Shown: piece after piece, positions 23,406-31,573 of the stretch
Numbering within the stretch: position 1 is the first letter of the stretch
Layout: every line of letters begins with the position of its first letter
Assembly: GCA_902168115.1 (NCBI GenBank)
Contig: CABHPB010000124.1
Coordinates: 1-64,000, forward strand
Direction of reading: 5' to 3'
DNA length: 64,000 nucleotides
Origin: an uncultured Methylopila sp.
GTDB lineage: Bacteria; Pseudomonadota; Alphaproteobacteria; Rhizobiales; Methylopilaceae
Notes under the pieces: generated by a model
Seen by the model: only the letters and a program-made list of their open reading frames with translations
Databases searched by the model: none
What the model was told of the DNA's origin: nothing
Program-made: the position numbers and the translations under genes

Positions 23406-24208
23406 CCGGGCTCGTCCTCACCCCGCGCGGCGAGTTCGAGGCGCGCGTCGACCTCTCCTGCGTGCTGCCCTCGGCCGAGGGAGATCTCGAGAAGCTCAAG
23501 ATCGGCTACGGCGCCGCCCGCGCCGAGCTCGGCGAGCTGTTCGAGTTATCAGGCGCGCCTGACGGGCGGCTGACAATCGAGGGCGGCGGGGCCCAGCTCG
23601 ACCGCGTCGGCGCCGGCCTTTCCTCCGGCGAGATCGTCGTGAAGGGCGACGTCGGCGCCCAGCTCGGCCTGCGCCAGACCGGCGGCGTGATCGTCGTGAA
23701 GGGTTCCGCGGGCGACTACGCGGCGAGCGAGCTGTCCGGCGGCAAGATCGCCGTCGCCGGCGACGTCGGCGCCCGTCTCGGCGCGGCCGGAGACGGCGCC
23801 AAGCGCGGCATGAGCGGCGGCGTGGTCGTCGTTGGCGGATCCGCGGGCGCGCGCGCCGGCGAGCGCCTGCGCGGCGGCGTCGTGCTGATCGAGGGCGACG
23901 CGGCCGAAGGCGCCGGCACCTCGATGATCGCCGGAACGCTCGCCGTCATGGGCAAGCTCGGCAGGAACGCCGGGCGCGGCATGAAGCGCGGCACGCTGTT
24001 CGTCAGCGCGCCGGAGGGCCTCGCCGCCGGGTTCGGCGACGCGGGCGAGCACGATCTCGTCATGCTGCGCGTGCTGGCGCGCCGCTCCCACGAACTCGCG
24101 CATCTCTTCGCCGGGCGCACGCGGGCGCGTCGCTTTGCGGGCGACCTCACCATCGGCGGCAAGGGCGAGGCGCTGGTCCTCGCAAACAAAGTGAGCGCGA
24201 GCGGCTAG
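23402..24208 (+). CDS. fhcC: Formyltransferase/hydrolase complex subunit C
   Basis: A 268-residue beta-helix protein starting at GTG 23402. The body consists of glycine-rich repeats with GG-x-I/V-V pattern (GEIVVKGDVGAQLG, GGVIVVKGSAGDYA, GGKIAVAGDVGARLG, GGVVVVGGSAGARAG), the GXGXG domain shared by FwdC and the glutamate synthase C-terminus. In Fhc it carries a binding surface for the polyglutamate tail of methylofuran. It is the last gene of the fhc operon; the convergent mfnB-like gene ends one base beyond it. Confidence 0.93.
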   Translation: MTGLVLTPRGEFEARVDLSCVLPSAEGDLEKLKIGYGAARAELGELFELSGAPDGRLTIEGGGAQLDRVGAGLSSGEIVVKGDVGAQLGLRQTGGVIVVKGSAGDYAASELSGGKIAVAGDVGARLGAAGDGAKRGMSGGVVVVGGSAGARAGERLRGGVVLIEGDAAEGAGTSMIAGTLAVMGKLGRNAGRGMKRGTLFVSAPEGLAAGFGDAGEHDLVMLRVLARRSHELAHLFAGRTRARRFAGDLTIGGKGEALVLANKVSASG

Positions 24209-24209
24209 C

Positions 24210-24890
24210 TCAGCCGAGCGCGGTCCGGACCCGCGAGACTGCCGCCGGGTCCATCCGCCCGGTGCGCGCTCCTGTGCAGAGCGCGCCGCGGAAGCCGAGA
24301 TAGTCGGGCCGCAGGGCCGCGAGCGCGCCGACGTCCGTGAGGCGAAGCGACCCGGCGAGGCCGGTTCTCAGGCCGAGCGCCGAGGCGCGCTTCACGAAGC
24401 CGCCGAGTTCGGCGTCGCCCATGATCCGGCGGACGCTCCCGGACGCCTTGTCGGCGGTGTCGATCATCGCGCCGGCGAAACCCGCCGCGGCGAGCTCCGG
24501 CAGCAGATCGAAATCCGGCTCGCGATCGGCGAGGTAGACCGCGATCAGGTCGACCTCCCGCGCGGCGTCCCTGACCGCGTCGATGACCGTCAGCGGATCG
24601 CCGCCCGGAAACAGGCCGATCTTGATCATCGGCACGCCCTTGGACGCGAGTTTATCGACCGCGGGGACAATCGCGGCCGGCTCCGCCGGCAGGTCCCCGA
24701 TCGTCGCGCTCAGAGTCGGCTTCGGGTCGCCCCAGGACCACCACAGCGTCACGGCCTTCTGGAGGGCCGGAACCTCCCAGGCCCCGAGCGCGCCGCGCGA
24801 GGGATCCTTGAGGTCGACGATGTCGGCGCCGCCGGCCCGCGCGACCTCCATCTCGTCGAGCGTCGCGACGCTCGCCAGAAAGCCCGTCAT
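24210..24890 (-). CDS. (5-formylfuran-3-yl)methyl phosphate synthase (MfnB-like)
   Basis: A 226-residue TIM-barrel protein (DUF556/COG1891). The catalytic stretch ADIVDLKDPSRGALGAWEVPAL places the Schiff-base lysine at about residue 28, and a second lysine region follows (MIKIGLFPGGD). The methanogen enzyme makes the furan precursor of methanofuran from two glyceraldehyde-3-phosphates. ATG 24890 overlaps the stop of the DUF447 gene by 4 bp. It ends the four-gene unit 27500-24210. A methylofuran role is strongly implied by the aminotransferase-independent neighbours MfnE- and MfnF-like. Confidence 0.9.
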   Translation of the reverse strand: MTGFLASVATLDEMEVARAGGADIVDLKDPSRGALGAWEVPALQKAVTLWWSWGDPKPTLSATIGDLPAEPAAIVPAVDKLASKGVPMIKIGLFPGGDPLTVIDAVRDAAREVDLIAVYLADREPDFDLLPELAAAGFAGAMIDTADKASGSVRRIMGDAELGGFVKRASALGLRTGLAGSLRLTDVGALAALRPDYLGFRGALCTGARTGRMDPAAVSRVRTALG

Positions 24891-25456
24891 GACGCGGCCT
24901 TCGCGCGGTGGTCGCGCACCGCGTCGGTGAGCCAGCTCCAGGCCTCGCGCTCCTGCGGCCCCGCGGTCTTGTCGATCGCGATCTGGAGATAGGCGAATTC
25001 CTGCTCGATCTTCTCGTCCGGCAGCATGTGGAGCCGGCTGACCAGCACGGCCCCCTCGAGCACCGCGGCGACCGCACGGTTGAGGCCCGGAAACGGCGCC
25101 AGGTTCTGGCGATGCACGATCGCGCAATGCAGCTTCGGTCGCTGCGCGTCTTCGTCCTCGATCCGTTCCACCCGCACCTCGTGGCAGGCGAGCGCGTGTT
25201 CAAGACGCGCCGAATCGACGAGTTCGGCCTTCACCGTCGGCCAGTCCGTCCGCCGTTTCGTGACCGCCCCGGCGAAGACCCGAGGATCGTCGGTGAAGTT
25301 CACGACGCCGCAGCGCGTCGCAAGAAAGTTGTCGAGCGTGGTCGAGGGCCGAAACGGCTGCAGAAGCCACCCGCCCTCGATCGGCGTCGCGCCCATCGGA
25401 GCGATATGCGGCGCGCCGCTCGCGGAGACGGTCGTCACGATGGTTTCGCGGATCAC
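24887..25456 (-). CDS. DUF447 family flavin-fold protein of the H4MPT island
   Basis: A 189-residue protein of the DUF447 type (split-barrel FMN-binding-like fold). It begins MIRETIVTTVSASGAPHIAPMGATP, resembling the opening strands of flavin reductases. The segment LDNFLATRCGVVNFTDDPRVFAGAVT follows and is typical of the family. It is found in methanogens and H4MPT methylotrophs, but its reaction is not known; a reductive step in methylofuran or H4MPT synthesis is a guess. It overlaps both neighbours by 4 bp. Confidence 0.82.
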   Translation of the reverse strand: MIRETIVTTVSASGAPHIAPMGATPIEGGWLLQPFRPSTTLDNFLATRCGVVNFTDDPRVFAGAVTKRRTDWPTVKAELVDSARLEHALACHEVRVERIEDEDAQRPKLHCAIVHRQNLAPFPGLNRAVAAVLEGAVLVSRLHMLPDEKIEQEFAYLQIAIDKTAGPQEREAWSWLTDAVRDHRAKAAS

Positions 25457-26895
25457 GCCTTGTCCTCGTCGCCGTCGGTGCTCGCGCCCCGGTCGGTCTT
25501 CTTCGCCAGCGTCGAGCCGGCTTTCTTGAACTCCAGCCGATGCGCCTCCTCGAGGCTCTCGGCGGTTTCGCCGGCGACGCCGAACTTCAGCCCCTCGTCC
25601 TGCGCATAGCGCTTTCCGAGCCGGTAGGCGATCTCCGCCCGCGCGAGCTCGACGCCGAGATAGAACGCGTGCGCCCCGTCATCCTCGACCTTCAGTCCGG
25701 GAAAGTGCTGGAACGGGTCGACCGCCACACGATCGCCGTCGCGGTTGAAGACGTGGACGCCGGCTTCCGTCACCTCGATGCGGAAGTTGCGGTCCTTGAT
25801 CTCGCTCGCAAGCGCGGCGACGTCCGCGGCGCTCGAGGTCACCGGGCGACGGTCGCGCAGCGCGAGCAGGCCGCCGCCATATCCCTTCGGCAGCGCGCCG
25901 TCCTCGCGGGCCGCGTAGAACTCGCGGCGCGCGCGGTCGAACTCGCGAACCGCCGTTCGGCAGTGCGGGCTGACCTGGACCGCCAGCACAGCCGTGATTC
26001 TCAACTCCGAGATCATCCCCATCAGGATCGCGTTGATCCCGGTGGTGTCGGCGTCGGTCAGTTCGGTGACGTTGCCGATTCCCATGAGGATCGGCGCGTC
26101 CGGGCGTTCCTTGCGCAACTCGGCGTAGCGCACGACAGAGGCCGTGAAGCCGAAGTGGATCGGGTCGAGGATCGGATCGGCGAAATAGGCGCGCCCCTTC
26201 GCCTCCATGGCGTCCATGGCGCGGTAGAGCGAGGCCATGTCGCCCTGGGTCGCCGGAACCAGAATCGGCGTCGCGTCGCCCTCGTCGGCGATCCGGAGGT
26301 TCCGTTCGCTGAGGCTGAGCAGGTAGTTCGCGCCGGCGCGCGTGGCGCGCGCGAGCTCCTTGTCGTTCGCCGAATCGACGCTGACCCTGATCGCCTCCGC
26401 CTGCAGGGCGGCGATCGCCTCCTCGAGATGAGGGAACTCTGTGTCCGGCATGCAGCCGAGGTCGATGACGTCGGCGCCTTCCGCCACGAGGCCCTTGGCC
26501 TTGGCGACGATCTCGCCGGTTGAGAGCGTCGTCGCATCGACGATCTCGGCGAAGATCGCGCAGTCATGGCGCGACAGGTCCGGCTCGACGCCGCCGCGTC
26601 CGAAAAACTGCGGCAGGTCGGCGAGCTCTTCCGGGCCGCGCTCAAACGTCACGCCGAAGCGGTCCGCGAGCTTTTCGAGATCGCCGCGAAAACGGCCGGG
26701 GAGCACGGCGCGCCCGACGGCGTCCGGGAGCTTCAGCCGGCGGTCGAGAATCTCCGTCGTCATCAGCGCGGCGACCTTGACGCCGACGTTCACCACCACC
26801 GGATCGAGCGCGTCGCTGCGCAACTCGTCCGCCAGCCGCTCGAGTCGGGCCTCGGCGAGCGAGCCGGTGATCAGCGCGACCTTTTCCGCGCTCAC
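25453..26895 (-). CDS. Dihydropteroate synthase-like protein for H4MPT synthesis
   Basis: A 480-residue protein from GTG 26895, which overlaps the preceding stop in a GTGA arrangement; no ATG fits the domain edge. A pterin-binding TIM-barrel half is recognisable: IVAKAKGLVAEGADVIDLGCMPD, IRVSVDSANDKELARATRAGANYLLSL and MGIGNVTELTDADTTGINA. An N-terminal domain of about 170 residues and a C-terminal domain of about 100 residues flank it. It should couple dihydropterin pyrophosphate to beta-RFAP, the folate-like condensation of H4MPT synthesis, in place of FolP. The assignment fits the FolK and beta-RFAP synthase genes nearby. Confidence 0.85.
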   Translation of the reverse strand: MSAEKVALITGSLAEARLERLADELRSDALDPVVVNVGVKVAALMTTEILDRRLKLPDAVGRAVLPGRFRGDLEKLADRFGVTFERGPEELADLPQFFGRGGVEPDLSRHDCAIFAEIVDATTLSTGEIVAKAKGLVAEGADVIDLGCMPDTEFPHLEEAIAALQAEAIRVSVDSANDKELARATRAGANYLLSLSERNLRIADEGDATPILVPATQGDMASLYRAMDAMEAKGRAYFADPILDPIHFGFTASVVRYAELRKERPDAPILMGIGNVTELTDADTTGINAILMGMISELRITAVLAVQVSPHCRTAVREFDRARREFYAAREDGALPKGYGGGLLALRDRRPVTSSAADVAALASEIKDRNFRIEVTEAGVHVFNRDGDRVAVDPFQHFPGLKVEDDGAHAFYLGVELARAEIAYRLGKRYAQDEGLKFGVAGETAESLEEAHRLEFKKAGSTLAKKTDRGASTDGDEDKA

Positions 26896-27500
26896 GCTGC
26901 TCGCCGTTCGCAGTCGCAAAGAGCCTCGTCCAGGGCCGTCGGCGTCGCCGGTCCGAGCACGACGGTTTCGCCGTGAAAACGGCCGGCGATCCGCGGCAGA
27001 TGCCCGTCGACGACCCCGGCCTGGCTCAGCGCGTCGAGGCCGGCGCCCCGATCGACGGCCGCCGATTTGAGAATGACGACCCGCGCCGCCCCGATCTCGA
27101 TCGCGAGCCATAGGGCGAGGCTGTCTGAGGTGACGTCCCAGCTGCGCGGAAGGTCGGCTTCGAGCGCCAGAGGGGAGGGACGCCAGATCGCGCCGCCACG
27201 GAGGAGGCGCGGGAGCGCGCCCGCGACGGGAAGGTCGGGGGCGGCGTCGCCAAGGAGTTCGGCCGTCTGGTCCATGGCGAGTATCGCCATCCTGTGGGCG
27301 GCGGCGTCCGAGAATCCGAGATCCGCCTGCGCGTCGCGAACGGCGTCGGCGAAGCGGCCTCCGCCTGGCGCCACGACCGCGCCGCGCCGCGCCGCGACTG
27401 CGAGCAGGGCGGCGAGGTTGGGCGACCCGAGCAGGCTCCCGCCGAATTTGACGACGACCGGACCGGCCACGCTGCGAATGCTCCCGACGCCTGCTGACAA
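26892..27500 (-). CDS. Amino acid kinase family protein (MfnE-like)
   Basis: A 202-residue short amino-acid-kinase-fold protein (COG2054). The N-terminal VVVKFGGSLLGSPNL holds the nucleotide-binding lysine and GG pair, VVAPGGGRFADAVRDAQ follows, and the C-terminal half includes ARVVILKSAAVDRGAGLDALS. The methanogen homologue MfnE phosphorylates aminomethyl-furan-methyl phosphate to the pyrophosphate in methanofuran synthesis. It is the first gene of the unit ending at the mfnB-like gene and diverges from the cytochrome c gene. Confidence 0.85.
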   Translation of the reverse strand: MSAGVGSIRSVAGPVVVKFGGSLLGSPNLAALLAVAARRGAVVAPGGGRFADAVRDAQADLGFSDAAAHRMAILAMDQTAELLGDAAPDLPVAGALPRLLRGGAIWRPSPLALEADLPRSWDVTSDSLALWLAIEIGAARVVILKSAAVDRGAGLDALSQAGVVDGHLPRIAGRFHGETVVLGPATPTALDEALCDCERRAA

Positions 27501-27680
27501 AGAGGCGGGAAGCTACCAGCGGGGAGAGCGCTTTCCAACCTTCGGAATCGCCCGATCGTGACCGCCTGAAACCTCGTGCTTTCGGACGGTTGTCCGGCTC
27601 TCCGGAGCGGTTCTAATCGGGCTCGGCCGCGACGGCGAGCGCGCGACTGAAAAGAACCTCTCGCCCTCAGGGAGCGTCTC
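27501..27680. promoter_or_regulatory. Divergent gap between H4MPT island and xox region
   Basis: A 180-bp gap between the divergent mfnE-like and cytochrome c genes, marking the border between C1-cofactor genes and periplasmic methanol oxidation genes. AGGGAGCG just before 27681 is the ribosome-binding site of the cytochrome gene. No clear operator was seen. Confidence 0.35.
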
Positions 27681-28112
27681 ATGATCACTGTCCGCCAGAT
27701 CCCCGATCGTCGCATCCGCGTCCGCCTGGTTGTCGCTTCGGCCGCGCTGGTCATGGTCGGCTTCGTCACGGAGGCGTCGGCCCAGGACGCCGCCGCCGGC
27801 GAGAAGGTCTTCAAGCGCTGCGCGGCGTGCCACGCGGTCGGTCCCAGCGCCTCGAACAAGGCCGGCCCCGAGCTCAACGGCCTTGTCGGCCGCAAGATCG
27901 CAGGCGTCGCCGACTACGGCTACAGCGATGCGCTGAAGACCTTCGGCGAGGGCAAGAGCTGGGACGAAGCCACGCTCGACAAGTGGCTCGAGAGCCCGAA
28001 AGGCCTTGTCGACGGCACCAGCATGGCCTTCGCCGGCCTCAAGAAGGAAGAGGACCGCAAGAACCTCGTCGCCTATCTCGCGGCGTTCGACGAAAGCGGC
28101 GCGGCGAAGTAA
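27681..28112 (+). CDS. Class I periplasmic cytochrome c
   Basis: A 143-residue precursor. A signal peptide covers about residues 1-34 (LVVASAALVMVGFVTEASA). The single haem motif CAACH is at residues 47-51, and the probable axial methionine is in GTSMAFAGLKKEEDRKNLVAYL. The size and sequence are those of cytochrome c2/c550 types, not the larger XoxG/MxaG (cytochrome cL). With no xoxG next to xoxF, this protein is a candidate electron acceptor for XoxF or for cytochrome cL encoded elsewhere. It is followed after 53 bp by the metallo-hydrolase gene. Confidence 0.88.
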   Translation: MITVRQIPDRRIRVRLVVASAALVMVGFVTEASAQDAAAGEKVFKRCAACHAVGPSASNKAGPELNGLVGRKIAGVADYGYSDALKTFGEGKSWDEATLDKWLESPKGLVDGTSMAFAGLKKEEDRKNLVAYLAAFDESGAAK

Positions 28113-28165
28113 GTCTGCTCCCGGCGACCGGCCGTAAAGAGCCGGGCCGACAGGGAGAATGATCG

Positions 28166-29107
28166 ATGCGCGTCCGCCGGACCGCCGCCGCGCTCGCGGC
28201 GGCGACAGCTCTCGCCTGCGGCTCCGCCGCGTTCGCCGCGGAGCCCTTGCCCACCACCGAGATCGCGCCCGGCGTCTTCGTCTATCAGGCGCCGTACCAG
28301 CTGCTGGCGCCCTCGAACGACGGCGCGATCGCCAATGTCGGCTTCATCGTCGGCAAGGAGGCGGTCGCCGTCGTCGACACCGGCAACACCCGCGAAGCCG
28401 GCGAACGGCTTCTTGCGGCCGTAAAGCAGCGAACGGATCTGCCGGTTCGGTATGTCATCAACACGCACATGCATCCCGACCACGCGCTCGGCGACGTCGC
28501 GTTCAAGGACACCGGCGCCAAGTTCGTCGCGCACGCCAAGTTCGCGCGGGCGCTGCAGGCGCGCGCCCAAGCCTATACGGACGGCGCGAAGCGCGCGCTC
28601 GGCGACGCCTACCGGGGAAGCGCGGGCGACATCGTGATCCCTGACGTGGAGGTCGCCCCCGGCGAGCCGAAGTCGCTGGATCTCGGGGGACGAACGCTCG
28701 AACTCGAGGCGATGCCGACCGCGCATACCGACAACGACCTGACCGTGCGCGACAAGGCGACCGACAGCTGGTTTCTCGGCGACCTCCTGTTCATGGGCCA
28801 TCTGCCGAGCATCGACGGCTCCTTCGAGGGATGGGTCCGCCTGATTGCCCGGCTGCGGGAGCGGACGGCGGCGCGGGTGGTGCCCGGACATGGTCCCGCC
28901 TCGGCGAACTGGCCCGACGCTGTGGCGCCGCAGCAAAAATACTTCGACCGCTTACGATCGGACGTCGAGGCGCTCCTCGCCTCCGGCGCGAGCCTCCGAC
29001 AGGCGTCCGAAAAGGCCGGGCTGTCCGAGCGGGAAGCCTGGGCGCTGTTCGATGAATTCAACGCCCGGAACGCGATCGAAGTCTATCGCGAGGCCGAATG
29101 GCGATAG
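28166..29107 (+). CDS. Quinoprotein relay system zinc metallohydrolase (MBL fold)
   Basis: A 313-residue exported metallo-beta-lactamase-fold protein. A signal peptide spans about residues 1-25 (ending SAAFAAEP). The dinuclear zinc motif HMHPDH lies at 101-106, further ligands are in TAHTDNDLTV and the GHGPAS segment near 245. Proteins of this group co-occur with PQQ dehydrogenases and SoxYZ-like carriers in a proposed relay that hydrolyses a carrier-bound intermediate. A fitting SoxYZ-like carrier is encoded at 47928-48800. Whether this is type 1 or 2 of the family was not resolved. GGGAG precedes the ATG. Confidence 0.82.
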   Translation: MRVRRTAAALAAATALACGSAAFAAEPLPTTEIAPGVFVYQAPYQLLAPSNDGAIANVGFIVGKEAVAVVDTGNTREAGERLLAAVKQRTDLPVRYVINTHMHPDHALGDVAFKDTGAKFVAHAKFARALQARAQAYTDGAKRALGDAYRGSAGDIVIPDVEVAPGEPKSLDLGGRTLELEAMPTAHTDNDLTVRDKATDSWFLGDLLFMGHLPSIDGSFEGWVRLIARLRERTAARVVPGHGPASANWPDAVAPQQKYFDRLRSDVEALLASGASLRQASEKAGLSEREAWALFDEFNARNAIEVYREAEWR

Positions 29108-29416
29108 TGCGTCGCAAAATAATAAGTGAGCAAACGCAGCAAAATCATAATAACGCTCTTATATCTTAAAGTCCTGTTGCGTGGGGTATCGAAGCGGTCT
29201 AGGGTCCGGCCAGTCTTCGGCTGCTACGCCAAGGTCTCGTAGGGACTTAGGCGGTTCGGAGGTTTGTTAAGGGCGCCGCACAAAGCGGCGGGTTTGCCGG
29301 CAAACCGTGACACGAGGTCGAAGGCGCAGGTCCAAAAATAAACGCTCCGCTTTCCCACAAGGGCAACGCTCGGGGAAAGCTGACTAAGGACTGCGTGAAA
29401 GAGGGAGAACTAACGA
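29108..29416 (+). promoter_or_regulatory. xoxF upstream region and leader
   Basis: 309 bp without a gene. The first 60 bp are AT-rich (AAAATAATAAG, CTTATATCTTAAAG), plausible promoter territory. TGCGTCGCA at 29108-29116 is the inverse of the TGCGACGCA element near cbbF and fae. A perfect 16-bp palindrome, GGTTTGCCGGCAAACC, lies at 29291-29306, about 110 bp before the start codon. GAGGGAGA at 29401-29408 is the ribosome-binding site. The leader length suggests regulation, but promoter boxes were not assigned. Confidence 0.5.
29291..29306. repeat. Perfect 16-bp palindrome in xoxF leader
   Basis: GGTTTGCCGGCAAACC is self-complementary over all 16 positions. It could be a dimeric regulator site or, in RNA, a short hairpin. 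There is no T-tract after it, so it is not a terminator. Confidence 0.7.
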
Positions 29417-31225
29417 ATGCGCAAAGTCGCAATCGCTGCGGGCCTCATGGGCGCCGCCGCATTTGTGATGCCGGTTTTCGCGAACGACAGCGTGACCGAG
29501 ATCACCAAGGATCCCAAGCAGTGGGGTCTTCAGACGGGCGATTACTCCAACCAGCGTTACTCCAAGCTGGACGAGATCAACGCCTCCAACGTCAAGAAGC
29601 TTCAGGTCGCCTGGACCTTCTCGACCGGCGTTCTGCGTGGCCACGAGGGCGCGCCGCTCGTCATCGGCAACATGATGTACGTCCACACGCCCTTCCCGAA
29701 CAACGTGTTCGCGCTGAACCTCGATGAGGGCGGCAAGATCGTCTGGAAGTACGAGCCGAAGCAGGACCCGTCGGTCATCCCCGTGATGTGCTGCGACACC
29801 GTCAACCGCGGTCTCGCCTACGCCGACAACACGATCTTCCTGCATCAGGCTGACACGACCGTCGTCGCGCTCGACGCCAAGACGGGCCAGAAGCGCTGGT
29901 CGGTCGTCAACGGCGATCCGAAGAAGGGCGAGACCAACACCGCGACGGTTCTTCCGGTCAAGGACAAGGTCATCGTCGGCATCTCCGGCGCTGAGTTCGG
30001 CGTCCGCAGCCACGTCACCGCCTACAACATCTCCGACGGCAAGCTCGCCTGGCGCGGCTATTCGGTCGGTCCGGACGACGAGATGCTCGTCGACCCGGAG
30101 AAGACCACCGAGCTCGGCAAGCCGATCGGCAAGGACTCCTCGCTGAAGACCTGGCAGGGCGATCAGTGGAAGACGGGCGGCGGCTCCACCTGGGGCTGGT
30201 ACTCGTACGACCCGAAGACCAACCTGATGTTCTACGGCACCGGCAACCCGTCGACCTGGAACCCGAAGCAGCGCCCGGGCGACAACAAGTGGTCGATGAC
30301 CATTTTCGCTCGTGACGTCGACACCGGCAAGGCGAAGTGGGTCTACCAGATGACCCCGCATGACGAGTGGGACTTCGACGGCATCAACGAGATGATCCTC
30401 ACGGAGCAGACCGTTGACGGCAAGAAGCAGCCGCTCCTCACGCACTTCGACCGTAACGGCTTCGGCTACACGCTGAACCGTGACACGGGCGAGCTTCTCG
30501 TCGCCGAGAAGTACGACCCGGTCGTGAACTGGGCCACCAAGGTCGACATGGACAAGTCGTCCAAGACCTACGGCCGTCCGCTGGTCGTGTCGAAGTATTC
30601 GACCGAGCAGAACGGCGAAGACGTGAACTCGCAGGGCATCTGCCCGGCGGCGCTCGGCACCAAGGACCAGCAGCCTGCGGCTTACTCGCCGGAGACCGAG
30701 CTGTTCTACGTTCCGACCAACCACGTCTGCATGGACTACGAGCCCTTCAAGGTCTCGTACACCGCTGGTCAGCCCTACGTCGGCGCGACCCTGTCGATGT
30801 TCCCCGCGCCGAACTCGCATGGCGGCATGGGCAACTTCATCGCCTGGGACGGCAAGAAGGGTAAGATCGTCTGGTCCAACAAGGAGCAGTTCTCCGTGTG
30901 GTCCGGCGCTCTGGCGACCGCTGGCGGCGTCGTGTTCTACGGCACGCTCGAAGGCTACCTGAAGGCCGTCGACGCCAAGTCGGGCAAGGAACTCTACAAG
31001 TTCAAGACCCCGTCCGGCATCATCGGCAACGTCATGACCTACGAGCACAAGGGCAAGCAGTACGTCGCGGTGCTCTCGGGCGTCGGCGGCTGGGCGGGCA
31101 TCGGCCTTGCGGCCGGCCTGACCAACGCGACCGACGGTCTCGGCGCGGTCGGCGGCTACGCGGCTCTGTCGCAGTACACCGCTCTCGGCGGCCAGCTGAC
31201 CGTGTTCACGCTGCCGACGAACTGA
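29417..31225 (+). CDS. xoxF: Lanthanide-dependent methanol dehydrogenase XoxF
   Basis: A 602-residue periplasmic PQQ quinoprotein with signal peptide (about 1-22, ending VFA). It oxidises methanol to formaldehyde (some XoxF go on to formate). The eight-bladed propeller shows tryptophan-docking repeats. The adjacent-cysteine pair stacking on PQQ is Cys125-Cys126 (VMCCDT). Metal ligands match XoxF: Glu193 in SGAEFG, Asn277 in GTGNPST, catalytic Asp319 and the extra Asp321 in EWDFDG; MxaF has Ala at the last position. Codon use is strongly biased, as in highly expressed genes. A terminator follows 55 bp downstream. Confidence 0.97.
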   Translation: MRKVAIAAGLMGAAAFVMPVFANDSVTEITKDPKQWGLQTGDYSNQRYSKLDEINASNVKKLQVAWTFSTGVLRGHEGAPLVIGNMMYVHTPFPNNVFALNLDEGGKIVWKYEPKQDPSVIPVMCCDTVNRGLAYADNTIFLHQADTTVVALDAKTGQKRWSVVNGDPKKGETNTATVLPVKDKVIVGISGAEFGVRSHVTAYNISDGKLAWRGYSVGPDDEMLVDPEKTTELGKPIGKDSSLKTWQGDQWKTGGGSTWGWYSYDPKTNLMFYGTGNPSTWNPKQRPGDNKWSMTIFARDVDTGKAKWVYQMTPHDEWDFDGINEMILTEQTVDGKKQPLLTHFDRNGFGYTLNRDTGELLVAEKYDPVVNWATKVDMDKSSKTYGRPLVVSKYSTEQNGEDVNSQGICPAALGTKDQQPAAYSPETELFYVPTNHVCMDYEPFKVSYTAGQPYVGATLSMFPAPNSHGGMGNFIAWDGKKGKIVWSNKEQFSVWSGALATAGGVVFYGTLEGYLKAVDAKSGKELYKFKTPSGIIGNVMTYEHKGKQYVAVLSGVGGWAGIGLAAGLTNATDGLGAVGGYAALSQYTALGGQLTVFTLPTN

Positions 31226-31573
31226 GGCTCGTCCTCTCGGCCGGCGCCCGCCTCGCAGCGAGCGCCGGCTGGATCTGAAGAGCCCGGTCTCCGGTTCATC
31301 CGGGGGCCGGGCTTTTTCGTATGCGAGCGCGCGGGCGGCGATCGGCCGGAAGCGCGCGGATGGTCGGGAGAGCGTCGCCCGGCCCTTCGACGTCGTGGGC
31401 CGCCGCCCTACATTCAATCGGCATGACGGGCGCGTAGCCTTCGACCGTCGAGCCGCGGGCGAACGGCCGAGGCCGCAAGACGAGCGGCCGATCGTCGGGC
31501 CGGAGAGCCGTTTGCTCATAGAGACAACAGTCCTGCGGGCCTTTCGGCCGAAGCGGGCGAGCGAGAGGGTGGA
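31226..31573 (+). other. xoxF-xoxJ intergenic region
   Basis: 348 bp without a convincing gene. It contains the xoxF terminator (31281-31317) and, further on, GC-rich sequence ending in a ribosome-binding site (GAGAGGGTGGA) before xoxJ. A separate xoxJ promoter may lie here; none was identified. Confidence 0.5.
31281..31317 (+). terminator. Rho-independent terminator after xoxF
   Basis: Stem AGCCCGG (31281-31287) pairs with CCGGGCT (31307-31313), with additional pairing inside the loop region, followed by TTTTT (31313-31317). Its place between xoxF and xoxJ would make the two differ in transcript level. Confidence 0.85.

Noticed and set aside
29417-31225. Calcium-dependent MxaF
   Set aside because: The residue two positions after the catalytic Asp is Asp321 (DFD), not Ala, and xoxJ follows rather than the mxa gene order; it is XoxF.
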